Of a DNA stretch of 29,166 nucleotides, positions 14,289 to 21,890 are shown piece after piece (positions within the stretch are counted from its first letter, which is position 1; each line of letters starts with the position of its first letter). Made by a program: the position numbers and the translations under genes. This stretch comes from GCA-020352575 sp964600365 (GTDB taxonomy: Bacteria > Actinomycetota > Acidimicrobiia > Spongiisociales > JAENVV01): contig CAZRJG010000026.1 of the NCBI GenBank assembly GCA_964600365.1, positions 1-29,166 on the forward strand, given 5' to 3'. The notes beneath the pieces were generated by a model. That model saw nothing but the letters and a program-made list of their open reading frames with translations, had not been told where the DNA came from and made no database searches.

Positions 14289-15161
14289 TCACTCCCCGGC
14301 GCCCCGAGACGCCCATCGCTCGAACGCGAGGATGGCCGCGGCTCCCACGACGGCGAGACCGATGGCGAGGCCGAGGTCGCCGATCGGGGCGATGAGATCG
14401 GGGTCGGCGCAATGGATGCAGGAGGTCCATGGCCACAGCCGGGGGAGGGAACCGGCGATGAACCCAACGAGCACGGCGATCGTGTCGTCGTGGCGCCGTG
14501 CGAGGAGCCACCTGAGGATGCGCACGAACACGAGGAGGCCGATGACTGCCCCGATGCCGAACAGGGCGATGGTGCCCAGCATCCGCTCGTCGACTGCCTC
14601 GATCGCCCGCTCGTACTGGCCGACGAGCAGGAGGATGAACGAGCCGGAGATGCCCGGGAGGATCATCGCGCAGATGGCGAGCGCCCCTCCGACCAGCGCC
14701 CATCCCGCCGTCTCGGGGGTGCGGGCAGGGGCCGAGGACACCACCAGCACTCCGATGCCCGCCCCGACGACTGCGAGGGTGGCGCGGAGGCCGGTCCATG
14801 CGACGCGTCGACCGACGATGGCGATCGACGCGAGCACGAGTCCAACGAAGAATGCGAAGAGCCGAGGGCGTGCCACCGCATCCTCGAGCCAGCCGTCGAG
14901 GAGGCCGGAGAGCCCGAGGACGGCCGTCGCGATCCCCAACAGCAGGGGGGCGAGGAGCCCGATGTCGAGGTGCGCCCCGAGGGTGCGCAGACGGCCTCGG
15001 AGGAGGTGCTCGACGGCGCGCCGATTGACGGAATGGATCGCGTTCACCAATCGCTCGTACCGACCCGACACGAAGGCGATGGTGCCGCCCGACACACCCG
15101 GTACGAGGTCGGCGGTGCCCATGGCGAGTCCGACCACCAGGTGCGAGAGGAACGTCCGCAT
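14289..15161 (-). CDS. DUF368 polytopic membrane protein (probable undecaprenyl-phosphate transporter)
   Basis: This 290-aa inner-membrane protein has about eight to nine hydrophobic segments. The two family signatures are clear: GTADLVPGVSGGTIAFVSG near the N-terminus and its internal repeat ICAMILPGISGSFILLLVGQ near the middle. DUF368 proteins (PopT) have recently been shown to recycle the lipid carrier undecaprenyl phosphate across the membrane for cell-wall synthesis. The start at 15161 gives the normal N-terminus MRTFLSHLVVGLAMG and has TACCCT 7 bases upstream. Its neighbours, gpsA (phospholipid precursor) and a glutamate-racemase-like gene, fit an envelope theme. The family call is firm. 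Transport of undecaprenyl phosphate is inferred from the family. Confidence 0.9.
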   Translation of the reverse strand: MRTFLSHLVVGLAMGTADLVPGVSGGTIAFVSGRYERLVNAIHSVNRRAVEHLLRGRLRTLGAHLDIGLLAPLLLGIATAVLGLSGLLDGWLEDAVARPRLFAFFVGLVLASIAIVGRRVAWTGLRATLAVVGAGIGVLVVSSAPARTPETAGWALVGGALAICAMILPGISGSFILLLVGQYERAIEAVDERMLGTIALFGIGAVIGLLVFVRILRWLLARRHDDTIAVLVGFIAGSLPRLWPWTSCIHCADPDLIAPIGDLGLAIGLAVVGAAAILAFERWASRGAGE

Positions 15162-15168
15162 CGCAGGA

Positions 15169-15174
15169 AGGGTA
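15169..15174 (-). promoter_or_regulatory. Leaderless-type -10 element (TACCCT) of the DUF368 gene
   Basis: TACCCT lies 7 bases before the ATG at 15161, with no Shine-Dalgarno. Confidence 0.5.
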
Positions 15175-15210
15175 TCGCCGGGCAGTCCCTGGCTATCCCA
15201 CGGCGCCGCA

Positions 15211-15216
15211 TAGCCT
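15211..15216 (+). promoter_or_regulatory. Leaderless-type -10 element (TAGCCT) of the cytochrome c gene
   Basis: TAGCCT lies 7 bases before the ATG at 15224. It is 37 bases from the divergent DUF368 element. Confidence 0.5.
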
Positions 15217-15223
15217 TCCTGCC

Positions 15224-15535
15224 ATGCGGCGCTTCGTCCTCCCATTCGCCTGCGTGGCACTCCTCCTCGCTGCGTGCTCGGAGCCCGTGTCCGAGGACGC
15301 AGCGGGTCCTGAGATCTACCGCATCTCATGCGCGCCGTGTCATGGCAACGACTTGCAGGGCCGGAGTGGTCCACAACTGGGCGGAGCGAATGCGCCGTCG
15401 GTCGACTACGACCGTGCCTACTTCGTGCAGACCGTGACGAGGGGTCGTGGCCGCATGCCGGCGTTCTCGGGCCGACTCTCCGATGAGCAGATCGAACGGG
15501 TCGTCGGCTTCGTCCTCGAGCAACAGGGCCGCTAG
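15224..15535 (+). CDS. Small lipoprotein cytochrome c
   Basis: This 103-aa exported electron carrier has a lipoprotein signal (lipobox LLAAC, lipid on C18) followed by a single class-I cytochrome c domain. Heme attaches at C36-A-P-C39-H40, and M78 in GRMPAF is the expected second iron ligand. The closing helix is SDEQIERVVGFVLEQQ. It would sit on the outer face of the membrane. No oxidase or dehydrogenase partner is nearby, so its place in the respiratory chain is unknown. Its stop codon overlaps the convergent stop of the racemase-like gene by two bases. Confidence 0.92.
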   Translation: MRRFVLPFACVALLLAACSEPVSEDAAGPEIYRISCAPCHGNDLQGRSGPQLGGANAPSVDYDRAYFVQTVTRGRGRMPAFSGRLSDEQIERVVGFVLEQQGR

Positions 15536-16293
15536 GCGGCCCCGACCGAATCGAAGGAGAGCCCGAGCGCGAGGCTCTCGATCTGGCGGGCGAACCGACC
15601 CGGGTCCCCGGTCGTCACTGCGTCGGTCCGTCCTCCACCCCCGAGGTCGTGGAGTCGTGCCACCTGCTGGGCGACCGCCCGGGCGGGGTCGACGATCCTT
15701 GCCGCAGGTCCGAGCACCCGCTCGAGCGACGCCCGGGCGAAGGTGTAGTGGGTGCAGGCCAGCACCCACGTGTCGGCTCCTGCCCCAATGGCCGATCCCA
15801 ATCGCTCCACGAGGAACACGTCGGTGTCGGGCGAGTCCCCCATGCCGTCCTCGATGCGTTCCACGAGGCCAGGCAGGGCAATTGGGAGGATCGTCGCCCC
15901 GCCCCCGTGCCGGGCGATCATGTCGGCAAGGAGTGGTCCGCGGATGGTCGCCGTCGTGCCCAGGACCGCCACGACGCCGCTGGGCGACTGCCCAACGGCC
16001 GGCTTCACGGCTGGTTCCATCCCGACGAAGGCCCGACCGGGGAGGGCAGCCCGCAACCCGTGGAGCGCGGCAGCGGAGATCGTGTTCGACGCGAGGACGA
16101 TCAGGCCGGACCCTGCGTCGATCAGCCCGTCGACAAGCACACGCGCGAGGTCGGCGACCTCGGCAGCCTCGCGGTCGCCATAGGGAGCGTGCACCTGGTC
16201 GGCCACGTAGCGGAGGTCGGCTTGGGGGAGGAGCCGTCGCACCTCCTGGGCGACGGCGAGGCCCCCGAGACCGGAATCGAGGATGCCGATCAT
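15532..16293 (-). CDS. Glutamate racemase-like protein with Cys-to-Ser change in the active site
   Basis: This 253-aa member of the Asp/Glu racemase family resembles MurI, which makes D-glutamate for peptidoglycan. The N-terminal FDSGxGG-type motif is ILDSGLGGLAV, with D6 as the expected catalytic acid. The PYG motif appears in HAPYGD. The second catalytic Cys is present (C180 in LACTHYTF). The first, normally in ACNTA, is Ser here (S69 in LASNTIS, codon TCG at 16089-16087). In studied MurI enzymes both Cys are needed for racemisation. The protein may therefore be inactive, one-directional or altered in substrate, or Ser may suffice. It lies 17 bases downstream of a short-chain dehydrogenase gene on the same strand and is probably co-transcribed with it. 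Confidence 0.85.
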   Translation of the reverse strand: MIGILDSGLGGLAVAQEVRRLLPQADLRYVADQVHAPYGDREAAEVADLARVLVDGLIDAGSGLIVLASNTISAAALHGLRAALPGRAFVGMEPAVKPAVGQSPSGVVAVLGTTATIRGPLLADMIARHGGGATILPIALPGLVERIEDGMGDSPDTDVFLVERLGSAIGAGADTWVLACTHYTFARASLERVLGPAARIVDPARAVAQQVARLHDLGGGGRTDAVTTGDPGRFARQIESLALGLSFDSVGAA

Positions 16294-16310
16294 CGGTGGC
16301 CGCCGCCCGC

Positions 16311-17072
16311 CTACTTGGGCTGCATGCGGATGCCGCCGTCGAGGCGAACGGTCTCCGCGTTGAGGTAGCTGTTGGTGATGAGCGTGTGTGCGAGGTCGGC
16401 GAACTCCTCGGGCGTGCCGAGCCGCTTCGGGTGGAGGACCGACCTCGCGAGTGACTCCCGTGCGGGCTCGGGGAGTTGGGCAAGCATGGGAGTGTCCATG
16501 ATCCCCGGGGCGATCGAGTTCACCCGGATCCCGACCGCTGAGAGGTCGCGGGCGATCGGCAACGTCATCCCGACGACGCCGCCCTTGGTGGCCGAATAGG
16601 CGGCCTGTCCGATCTGGCCGTCGAACGCAGCCACGGAGGCGGTGTTCACGATCGCCCCGCGCTCGCCCGTTGCGTCCGGTTCGTTCTTGGACATCGCCGA
16701 TGCAGCGAGCCGGATGCAGTTGAAGGTGCCGATGAGGTTCACGCCGACGACGAACTGGAAGACGTCGAGGGGGTGGGGGGCGCCGTCGCGGTCGATCGTG
16801 CGCATCGCGAAGCCCACTCCGGCGCAGTTCACGAGAGCACGCAGAGGTGCCATCTCGACGGCTGCGGCAACGGCGGCGTTGACCTCTTCCTCGTTCTGTA
16901 CGTCGGCCTTCACGAACGCTCCGTTGACCTCGGAGGCCATGGCCTCCCCGGCCGCTTCGTTCAGGTCGACGACGACGACCTTCATGCCGTCGGCGGCCAG
17001 GCGTCGGGCGGTCGCGCCACCGAGGCCGGAGGCGCCACCGGTGACGATGGCAGAAGCGCCTGCGATCTCCAT
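16311..17072 (-). CDS. Short-chain dehydrogenase, 3-hydroxyacyl-CoA dehydrogenase type II-like
   Basis: This 253-aa NAD(P)-dependent oxidoreductase carries the glycine motif TGGASGLGGATA, NCAGVGFA, catalytic Ser in NTASVAAF, and the YxxxK pair in AAYSATKGG. The insertion between the NCAG motif and the catalytic Ser and the overall order resemble HSD10-type 3-hydroxyacyl-CoA dehydrogenases. That suggests the third step of beta-oxidation, consistent with the thiolase, hydratase and CoA-ligase genes nearby. The start has a strong Shine-Dalgarno GGAAAGGA (17078-17085) 5 bases upstream, unlike most genes here. It is divergent from the AI-2E exporter gene. The substrate is not provable from sequence. 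Confidence 0.9.
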   Translation of the reverse strand: MEIAGASAIVTGGASGLGGATARRLAADGMKVVVVDLNEAAGEAMASEVNGAFVKADVQNEEEVNAAVAAAVEMAPLRALVNCAGVGFAMRTIDRDGAPHPLDVFQFVVGVNLIGTFNCIRLAASAMSKNEPDATGERGAIVNTASVAAFDGQIGQAAYSATKGGVVGMTLPIARDLSAVGIRVNSIAPGIMDTPMLAQLPEPARESLARSVLHPKRLGTPEEFADLAHTLITNSYLNAETVRLDGGIRMQPK

Positions 17073-17131
17073 GTGATTCCTTTCCGTCGCTGTGCCCGCG
17101 ACGCTAGCCCGGGTGGAGCGACTTTCGGCCC

Positions 17132-17137
17132 TACTCT
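17132..17137 (+). promoter_or_regulatory. Leaderless-type -10 element (TACTCT) of the AI-2E transporter gene
   Basis: TACTCT lies 7 bases before the ATG at 17145. Confidence 0.5.
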
Positions 17138-17144
17138 TCGGGAG

Positions 17145-18251
17145 ATGGATGAACGTTCGCTCCCCCCGTGGATCAACGCACTGTTGTGGCGCATCGTCTT
17201 CGTGACCCTGACCACAGCGGGCGCCCTATGGGCGGCGTGGGAGCTCCGCTCGATCCTCATCGCACTCCTCGTGTCGCTGTTCGTCTCGTTCGCCTTCGAG
17301 CCGGCCGTGGCATCGCTGGCGCGGCGCGGATGGCCGCGGAGTCGGGCGACGGGGGCGGTGCTCCTCCTCGCGGTGTTCGGACTCCTTGGGATCGGCGTCG
17401 TCGTGCTCCCCCCGTTCGTCAGCCAGGTGAGCACGCTCCTGGAGCGATCGACCGAGTACCTCGAGGACCTCGGCGGCGAGATCGAGGTGTTCGGCACGGT
17501 CATCTCGATCGCAGCGCTCACCGACTCCGTGGGCTCGGTGAGTGACCTCATCGCCCGGTACGCCTCGGCCGTCGCCGAGCAGCTTGCCGGTGTGGTCGGC
17601 GCGGTCGGATCGCTCGTCATCCAAACCTTCACGGTGCTGCTCTTCTCCTACTACCTCCTTGCCGATGGCCCCCGCCTCCGCCGGGCGTTGTTCGCGGCGT
17701 TCAACCCCGACCGGCAAAGGGAGATCGCCCGGATGTGGGAGATCTCGATCGAGAAGACCGGTGGGTACGTCGCATCCCGCGTCCAACTCGCGGCGATCTC
17801 TGCGGTGGTCCACTCGGTGCTGTTCGCGATCATCGGCCTTCCGAGCCCCATCGCCTACGGCGTGTGGGTCGGTGCGATTTCCCAGTTCATCCCCGCCGTG
17901 GGCGCGTACCTCGCGGCCATCCTCCCGATCCTCGCCGGGCTCACCATCGGTCCGTCGGCGGCCCTGTGGGCGGCTGCGGTGCTCATCGGGTACCAGCAGG
18001 TGGAGAACTACTGGCTGGCGCCGAAGCTCGCCGAGAAGAAGATGGCGCTCCACCCTGCGGTCGGCTTCGCGGCGGCGATCGCAGGCATTCTCCTCATGGG
18101 TGCCCTGGGCGCGTTCCTCGCCCTGCCGGTTGCCGCGATCGGCCAGGCGTTCGTCTCCACCTCGCTCTCCGACCACCCGGTCGCGTCCACGATCCGAGGT
18201 GACGACGATGCCGCCGAAGGCCCGTGGATCGGGTCCGACGAGGACGAGTGA
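17145..18251 (+). CDS. AI-2E family transporter (PerM/TqsA-like)
   Basis: This 368-aa polytopic membrane protein has about eight hydrophobic segments. The first pair (about 13-50) and the third (about 68-88) are followed by a long outside loop (about 90-140), then the conserved C-terminal block with ISQFIPAVGAYLAAILPI, QVENYWLAPKL and GILLMGALGAFLALP. These are hallmarks of the AI-2E/PerM exporter family. Members export small molecules or sodium, and real autoinducer transport is shown for only a few. The C-terminus is acidic and cytosolic. Of two nearby ATGs only the one at 17145 is in frame. The stop overlaps the start of the next gene (GTGA), so the two are probably translated together. 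Confidence 0.93.
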   Translation: MDERSLPPWINALLWRIVFVTLTTAGALWAAWELRSILIALLVSLFVSFAFEPAVASLARRGWPRSRATGAVLLLAVFGLLGIGVVVLPPFVSQVSTLLERSTEYLEDLGGEIEVFGTVISIAALTDSVGSVSDLIARYASAVAEQLAGVVGAVGSLVIQTFTVLLFSYYLLADGPRLRRALFAAFNPDRQREIARMWEISIEKTGGYVASRVQLAAISAVVHSVLFAIIGLPSPIAYGVWVGAISQFIPAVGAYLAAILPILAGLTIGPSAALWAAAVLIGYQQVENYWLAPKLAEKKMALHPAVGFAAAIAGILLMGALGAFLALPVAAIGQAFVSTSLSDHPVASTIRGDDDAAEGPWIGSDEDE

Positions 18252-19396
18252 CCGTGACAGGACCCCTCGGCGGTGTCACGGTCATCGAGATCGCCGGCCT
18301 CGGTCCCGGCCCCTTCTGCGGAATGCTCCTCGCCGACCTCGGAGCCGACGTGATCCGCGTCGACCGCAAGGACCCCTCGGGCATGTTCCCCGCAGCGGCC
18401 CAGCCCTTCGATGTGTTGGCGCGTGGGAGGCGGTCGATCGCCGTCGACCTCAAGGTGGAGGGGGGCGCAGAGGTCGTCCTCCGGCTCGCCGAGCGTGCGG
18501 ATGCGCTCTTCGAGGGAATGCGCCCCGGCGTGGCGGAGCGACTCGGCATCGGGCCCGACGACTGCCTCGGCCGCAATCCGTCACTCGTCTACGGACGCAT
18601 GACCGGATGGGGGCAGGAGGGGCCCTGGTCGGGGATGGCGGGCCACGACATCGACTACGTCGCGCTCACGGGCATGCTCGACGCCATCGGTGCGGCCGGG
18701 GGGCCACCGGTCCCACCCCTCAACCTCGTCGGTGATTTCGGCGGAGGAGGGCTCATGCTCGCCTTCGGGCTGCTCGCTGGGATCCTCGATGCCCGGGCCA
18801 GTGGGAGGGGACAGGTCGTCGACGCCGCGATGGTCGACGGAGCGACGACGCTCGGTGCGATGATCTTCGGCCTGCGAGCTGCCGGCCAGTGGGCGGGGGG
18901 TCGGGGCGGCAACCTGCTCGATGGGGGAGCGCCGTTCTACTCCGTCTACGAGACCGCCGACGGACGCCATATGGCAGTCGGGGCGATCGAACCCCAGTTC
19001 TACGCGGCCTTGCTCGACGGGCTCGGACTCCCAGCCGAAGATGGTGCCGATCAGTGGGTGACGCCACTGTGGCAGGCCACACGGGAGCGGATCGCCGGCC
19101 GCTTCCGCACGAAGACGAGGGAAGAGTGGGCGGAGGTGTTCGCCGGAACCGATGCCTGCGTGGCGCCGATCCTCGACATGGGCGAGGCAGCCGAGCACCC
19201 GCACATGACTGCGCGGGGTACGATCGTCGAGGTTGAGGGCGTCGCCCAGCCCGCCCCGGCGCCCCGCTTTTCGCGGACGCCGGCATCACCGCCGACGCCT
19301 CCCACGCCCCCCGGGTCGGACACCGACGCGGTCTTGTCGTGGGCGGGATTCGACGGCGTCGAGCGTGATCGGCTGCGGACGCACGGAGTCGTGTAG
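18248..19396 (+). CDS. Alpha-methylacyl-CoA racemase / CaiB-type CoA-transferase family III
   Basis: This 382-aa protein has the family III fold, opening with GVTVIEIAGLGPGPFCGMLL. Two residues diagnostic for the racemase branch are present: H133 in AGHDIDYVALTG and D163 in NLVGDFGGGG, 30 residues apart, exactly as in mycobacterial MCR. AMACR enzymes invert the alpha-methyl centre of branched acyl-CoA so that beta-oxidation can proceed. I chose the GTG at 18248, which overlaps the exporter stop, because homologues begin shortly before the GVTVIE strand. A long Pro-rich stretch near residue 340 is typical. It forms an operon with the AI-2E gene and precedes an acyl-CoA ligase gene. Confidence 0.92.
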   Translation: MTVTGPLGGVTVIEIAGLGPGPFCGMLLADLGADVIRVDRKDPSGMFPAAAQPFDVLARGRRSIAVDLKVEGGAEVVLRLAERADALFEGMRPGVAERLGIGPDDCLGRNPSLVYGRMTGWGQEGPWSGMAGHDIDYVALTGMLDAIGAAGGPPVPPLNLVGDFGGGGLMLAFGLLAGILDARASGRGQVVDAAMVDGATTLGAMIFGLRAAGQWAGGRGGNLLDGGAPFYSVYETADGRHMAVGAIEPQFYAALLDGLGLPAEDGADQWVTPLWQATRERIAGRFRTKTREEWAEVFAGTDACVAPILDMGEAAEHPHMTARGTIVEVEGVAQPAPAPRFSRTPASPPTPPTPPGSDTDAVLSWAGFDGVERDRLRTHGVV

Positions 19397-19425
19397 GACC
19401 CCGGTTCGCAACCCCGGCCCTTCTG

Positions 19426-19431
19426 TAGGAT
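19426..19431 (+). promoter_or_regulatory. Possible -10 element (TAGGAT) of the acyl-CoA ligase gene
   Basis: TAGGAT lies 33 bases before the ATG, giving a leader that carries GAGGAG (19454-19459). Confidence 0.4.
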
Positions 19432-19464
19432 CGCGGTACTTCCCGCTCGATCCGAGGAGTCACG

Positions 19465-21249
19465 ATGCAGGAGTACACGGCCCCGGGCGCAGTTCCGGTC
19501 GACCCCAACCTCACCGTTCCGGACACGCTCTGGGCCGTTGAGGCGCAACGACCTGACAGGGCGGTGCTGGCGTATCGCGACGGCGACCGATTCGTCGACG
19601 TCACCATTGGCGAGATGGCGAAGACGGTGCGGCGGCTCGCTGCGGGCCTCATGGCGCTCGGAATCGAGAAGGGCGACCGCGTCGCGCTCTTCAGTTCTAC
19701 TCGCATCGAGTTCACCTACTTCGACTACGCCATCTGGGCCGCCGCAGGCGCCACGGTCACGATCTACGAGACCTCGTCCGCGGAACAGGTGGAGTGGATC
19801 ATCGGCAACTCCGAGGCGAAGGCGCTCATCTGTGCCACGCCTGAGTTGAAGGCCGTCTACGACGAGGTGTCTGAGCGGACGCCCGGCTGCGAGCACGTGT
19901 TCGTGATCGACGACGGCGCGATCGACCAGCTCACGGAGCTCGGCAGGGACATCTCCGACGAGGAGGTGACTGCCCGCGCCGACACGTTGGTGGGCAGTGA
20001 CCTCGCAACCCTCGTGTACACCTCGGGCACGACGGGGATGCCGAAGGGCTGCCACCTCACGCACCACAACTTCGTCTACAACGTGAAGCAGTCGGAGGAG
20101 ACGCTCGCCGAGCTCCTCCATGACGAGGCGTCGATGCTGATCTTCCTCCCGCTTGCCCACATCTTCGCCCGCCTCGTGCAGGTCGTGTCGATCAACCGGG
20201 GTTCGAAGATCGCCTACAGCACGGGCATCCCGAACCTGTTGGAGGAGTTGCCGATGGTGCAGCCGACCTGGCTGTTCTCGGTGCCTCGGGTGTTCGAGAA
20301 GATCTACAACTCTGCCGCGGCACGCGCGGCCGACGACGGCAAGGGCAGGATCTTCGACATCGCCACGGCGACTGCGATCAACTACTCGAAGGCCCGGGAA
20401 CAGGGTCGGGTCCCGATCGGGTTGAAGCTCCGCCATTCACTCTTCGACAAGCTCGTCTACGCCAAGATCCGTGGAGTGCTCGGCGGCAAGGCCGAGTTCG
20501 CGATCTCGGGCGGCGCCGCCCTCGGAGAGCGGCTCGGCTTCTACTTCGACGGCGTCGGGCTCACCGTCCTGGAGGGGTATGGCCTCACCGAGACCACGGC
20601 AGCCTCCACGGTGAATCTGCCGTCGCAGCGGAGGATCGGATCCGTCGGACGCCCGGTGCCGGGTACGTCGGTGAGGATTGCCGAGGACGGGGAGGTGCTC
20701 CTCAAGGGTGCTCACGTCTTCAGCGGCTACTGGAAGAACGAAGAGGCCACTGCCGAGGCGATCGAGGCCGACGGCTGGTTCCACTCCGGTGACATCGGCG
20801 AGTTGGACGATGAGGGGTACCTCCGCATCACCGGCCGGAAGAAGGAGATCCTCGTCACCGCGGCCGGCAAGAACGTCGCCCCCGCCGTGCTCGAGGACCG
20901 GCTCCGGTCAGCAGCCATCGTGAGCCAGTGCATGGTGGTCGGCGATGCGCAGCCCTTCATCGCAGCGCTCGTCACGATCGACCCAGACGAGTGGGTCCGA
21001 TTCGCCGAGCAGCACGGCAAGACGGGCTCCGTCGCCGACCACGTGGACGATCCCGACCTCATCGCGGCGGTGCAGGAGTCGGTGGACCTCGCCAACAAGG
21101 CGGTCTCACGACCGGAATCGATCAGGGCCTTCCGGATCCTCCCGTCCGACTTCACCGTCGAGGGTGGGGAGATCACCCCGACGCTCAAGGTGAAGCGCAA
21201 CGTGGTGAGCGAGAAGTACCACGACGCGATCGATTCGATCTACTCCTGA
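19465..21249 (+). CDS. Long-chain fatty acid-CoA ligase (FadD15-like)
   Basis: This 594-aa adenylate-forming enzyme activates fatty acids to acyl-CoA using ATP. The phosphate-binding motif is LVYTSGTTGMPKG. The adenine motif is GYGLTETTA. The hinge and C-terminal motifs are WFHSGDIGELDDEGYLRITG and GRKKEILVTAAGKNVAP. The length and the C-terminal TPTLKVKR segment fit the FadD15/long-chain group of actinobacteria. The start has a Shine-Dalgarno GAGGAG 5 bases upstream. It follows the AMACR gene by 68 bases. With the dehydrogenase, hydratase fusion and thiolase it supplies most of an acyl-CoA degradation route. Its 3' end overlaps the convergent thiamine pyrophosphokinase gene by 10 bases. Confidence 0.96.
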   Translation: MQEYTAPGAVPVDPNLTVPDTLWAVEAQRPDRAVLAYRDGDRFVDVTIGEMAKTVRRLAAGLMALGIEKGDRVALFSSTRIEFTYFDYAIWAAAGATVTIYETSSAEQVEWIIGNSEAKALICATPELKAVYDEVSERTPGCEHVFVIDDGAIDQLTELGRDISDEEVTARADTLVGSDLATLVYTSGTTGMPKGCHLTHHNFVYNVKQSEETLAELLHDEASMLIFLPLAHIFARLVQVVSINRGSKIAYSTGIPNLLEELPMVQPTWLFSVPRVFEKIYNSAAARAADDGKGRIFDIATATAINYSKAREQGRVPIGLKLRHSLFDKLVYAKIRGVLGGKAEFAISGGAALGERLGFYFDGVGLTVLEGYGLTETTAASTVNLPSQRRIGSVGRPVPGTSVRIAEDGEVLLKGAHVFSGYWKNEEATAEAIEADGWFHSGDIGELDDEGYLRITGRKKEILVTAAGKNVAPAVLEDRLRSAAIVSQCMVVGDAQPFIAALVTIDPDEWVRFAEQHGKTGSVADHVDDPDLIAAVQESVDLANKAVSRPESIRAFRILPSDFTVEGGEITPTLKVKRNVVSEKYHDAIDSIYS

Positions 21250-21890
21250 TCCCCGGGGGGGCCGAGCGCCCCGGGCTGGATGACCAAGAGCGAGCCGGAG
21301 GCGACGGTCACCGTCATCTCCGCCGCGTCGAATCGGTTCGACACGCCCCTGGTCGTGCCGGCGGGGAGCCGCGCATCGTGCAGTCCCCAGGCAAGCCCAG
21401 TGGTGGTCACCCCGGTGCAGTCCGAGAGGGGGACGAGGCTCACGGTTGCCCCGATCGGGCCTCGCAGCGCAACGCTGCGGTGCACCACGTCGAGCAGGTC
21501 GCTCCCTGCGAACCATCGAATCCGGATGTGGGCGAACCGCTGCGCCCCCAGGAGCAGCGCGTTGGCCAGGAAGTGGTCGGACCGGCCACCGTGCCCGCCC
21601 ACGACGATGAGTTCGTCGGTCGGGACCTCGAGCGCCGCCTCGAGTGCCAGCTCGAGGTCGGTGGCGTCCTTCGCGATGGGGTGCCGGTCCACCCGTACCT
21701 CGTCGCCGAGCGAGTCGAGGAGGGCCCTATCCACCGAATCCATGTCGCCGACCACCCGCCCGACCTCAACGCCGAGGTGGCTGGCGTGGTCGAGGCCGGA
21801 GTCCGCGGCGATCACGATGGATGCCGCTGGAAGGACGTCGGCGAGCCCCGGAGGTGGTGGGTCGCCCCCGGCGAAGACGAGCGTGGTCAC
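21240..21890 (-). CDS. Thiamine pyrophosphokinase
   Basis: This 216-aa enzyme transfers pyrophosphate from ATP to thiamine, making the cofactor thiamine diphosphate. N-terminal domain motifs are AADSGLDHA, VGDMDSVD and KDATDLELAL. GGRSDHFLAN closes the active site, and a C-terminal beta domain (from about residue 125) binds thiamine. It starts at a GTG that overlaps the stop codon of the upstream peptidase gene (GTGA), so it is the last gene of the ATP-grasp/peptidase operon. It has no promoter of its own that I can see. The link between a thiamine enzyme and peptide metabolism is unexplained and may be mere operon packing. Confidence 0.93.
   Translation of the reverse strand: MTTLVFAGGDPPPPGLADVLPAASIVIAADSGLDHASHLGVEVGRVVGDMDSVDRALLDSLGDEVRVDRHPIAKDATDLELALEAALEVPTDELIVVGGHGGRSDHFLANALLLGAQRFAHIRIRWFAGSDLLDVVHRSVALRGPIGATVSLVPLSDCTGVTTTGLAWGLHDARLPAGTTRGVSNRFDAAEMTVTVASGSLLVIQPGALGPPGDQE

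Noticed and set aside
15532..15535. Overlap of the cytochrome c and racemase-like genes as a sign of frameshift or misassembly
   Set aside because: Both proteins end naturally. Convergent stops sharing two bases are simply tight packing, as at 21240-21249.
19403..19413. GGTTCGCAACC, resembling a tRNA T-arm
   Set aside because: The loop lacks the TTCRA form and there is no acceptor, D or anticodon arm around it. The site lies between two protein genes.
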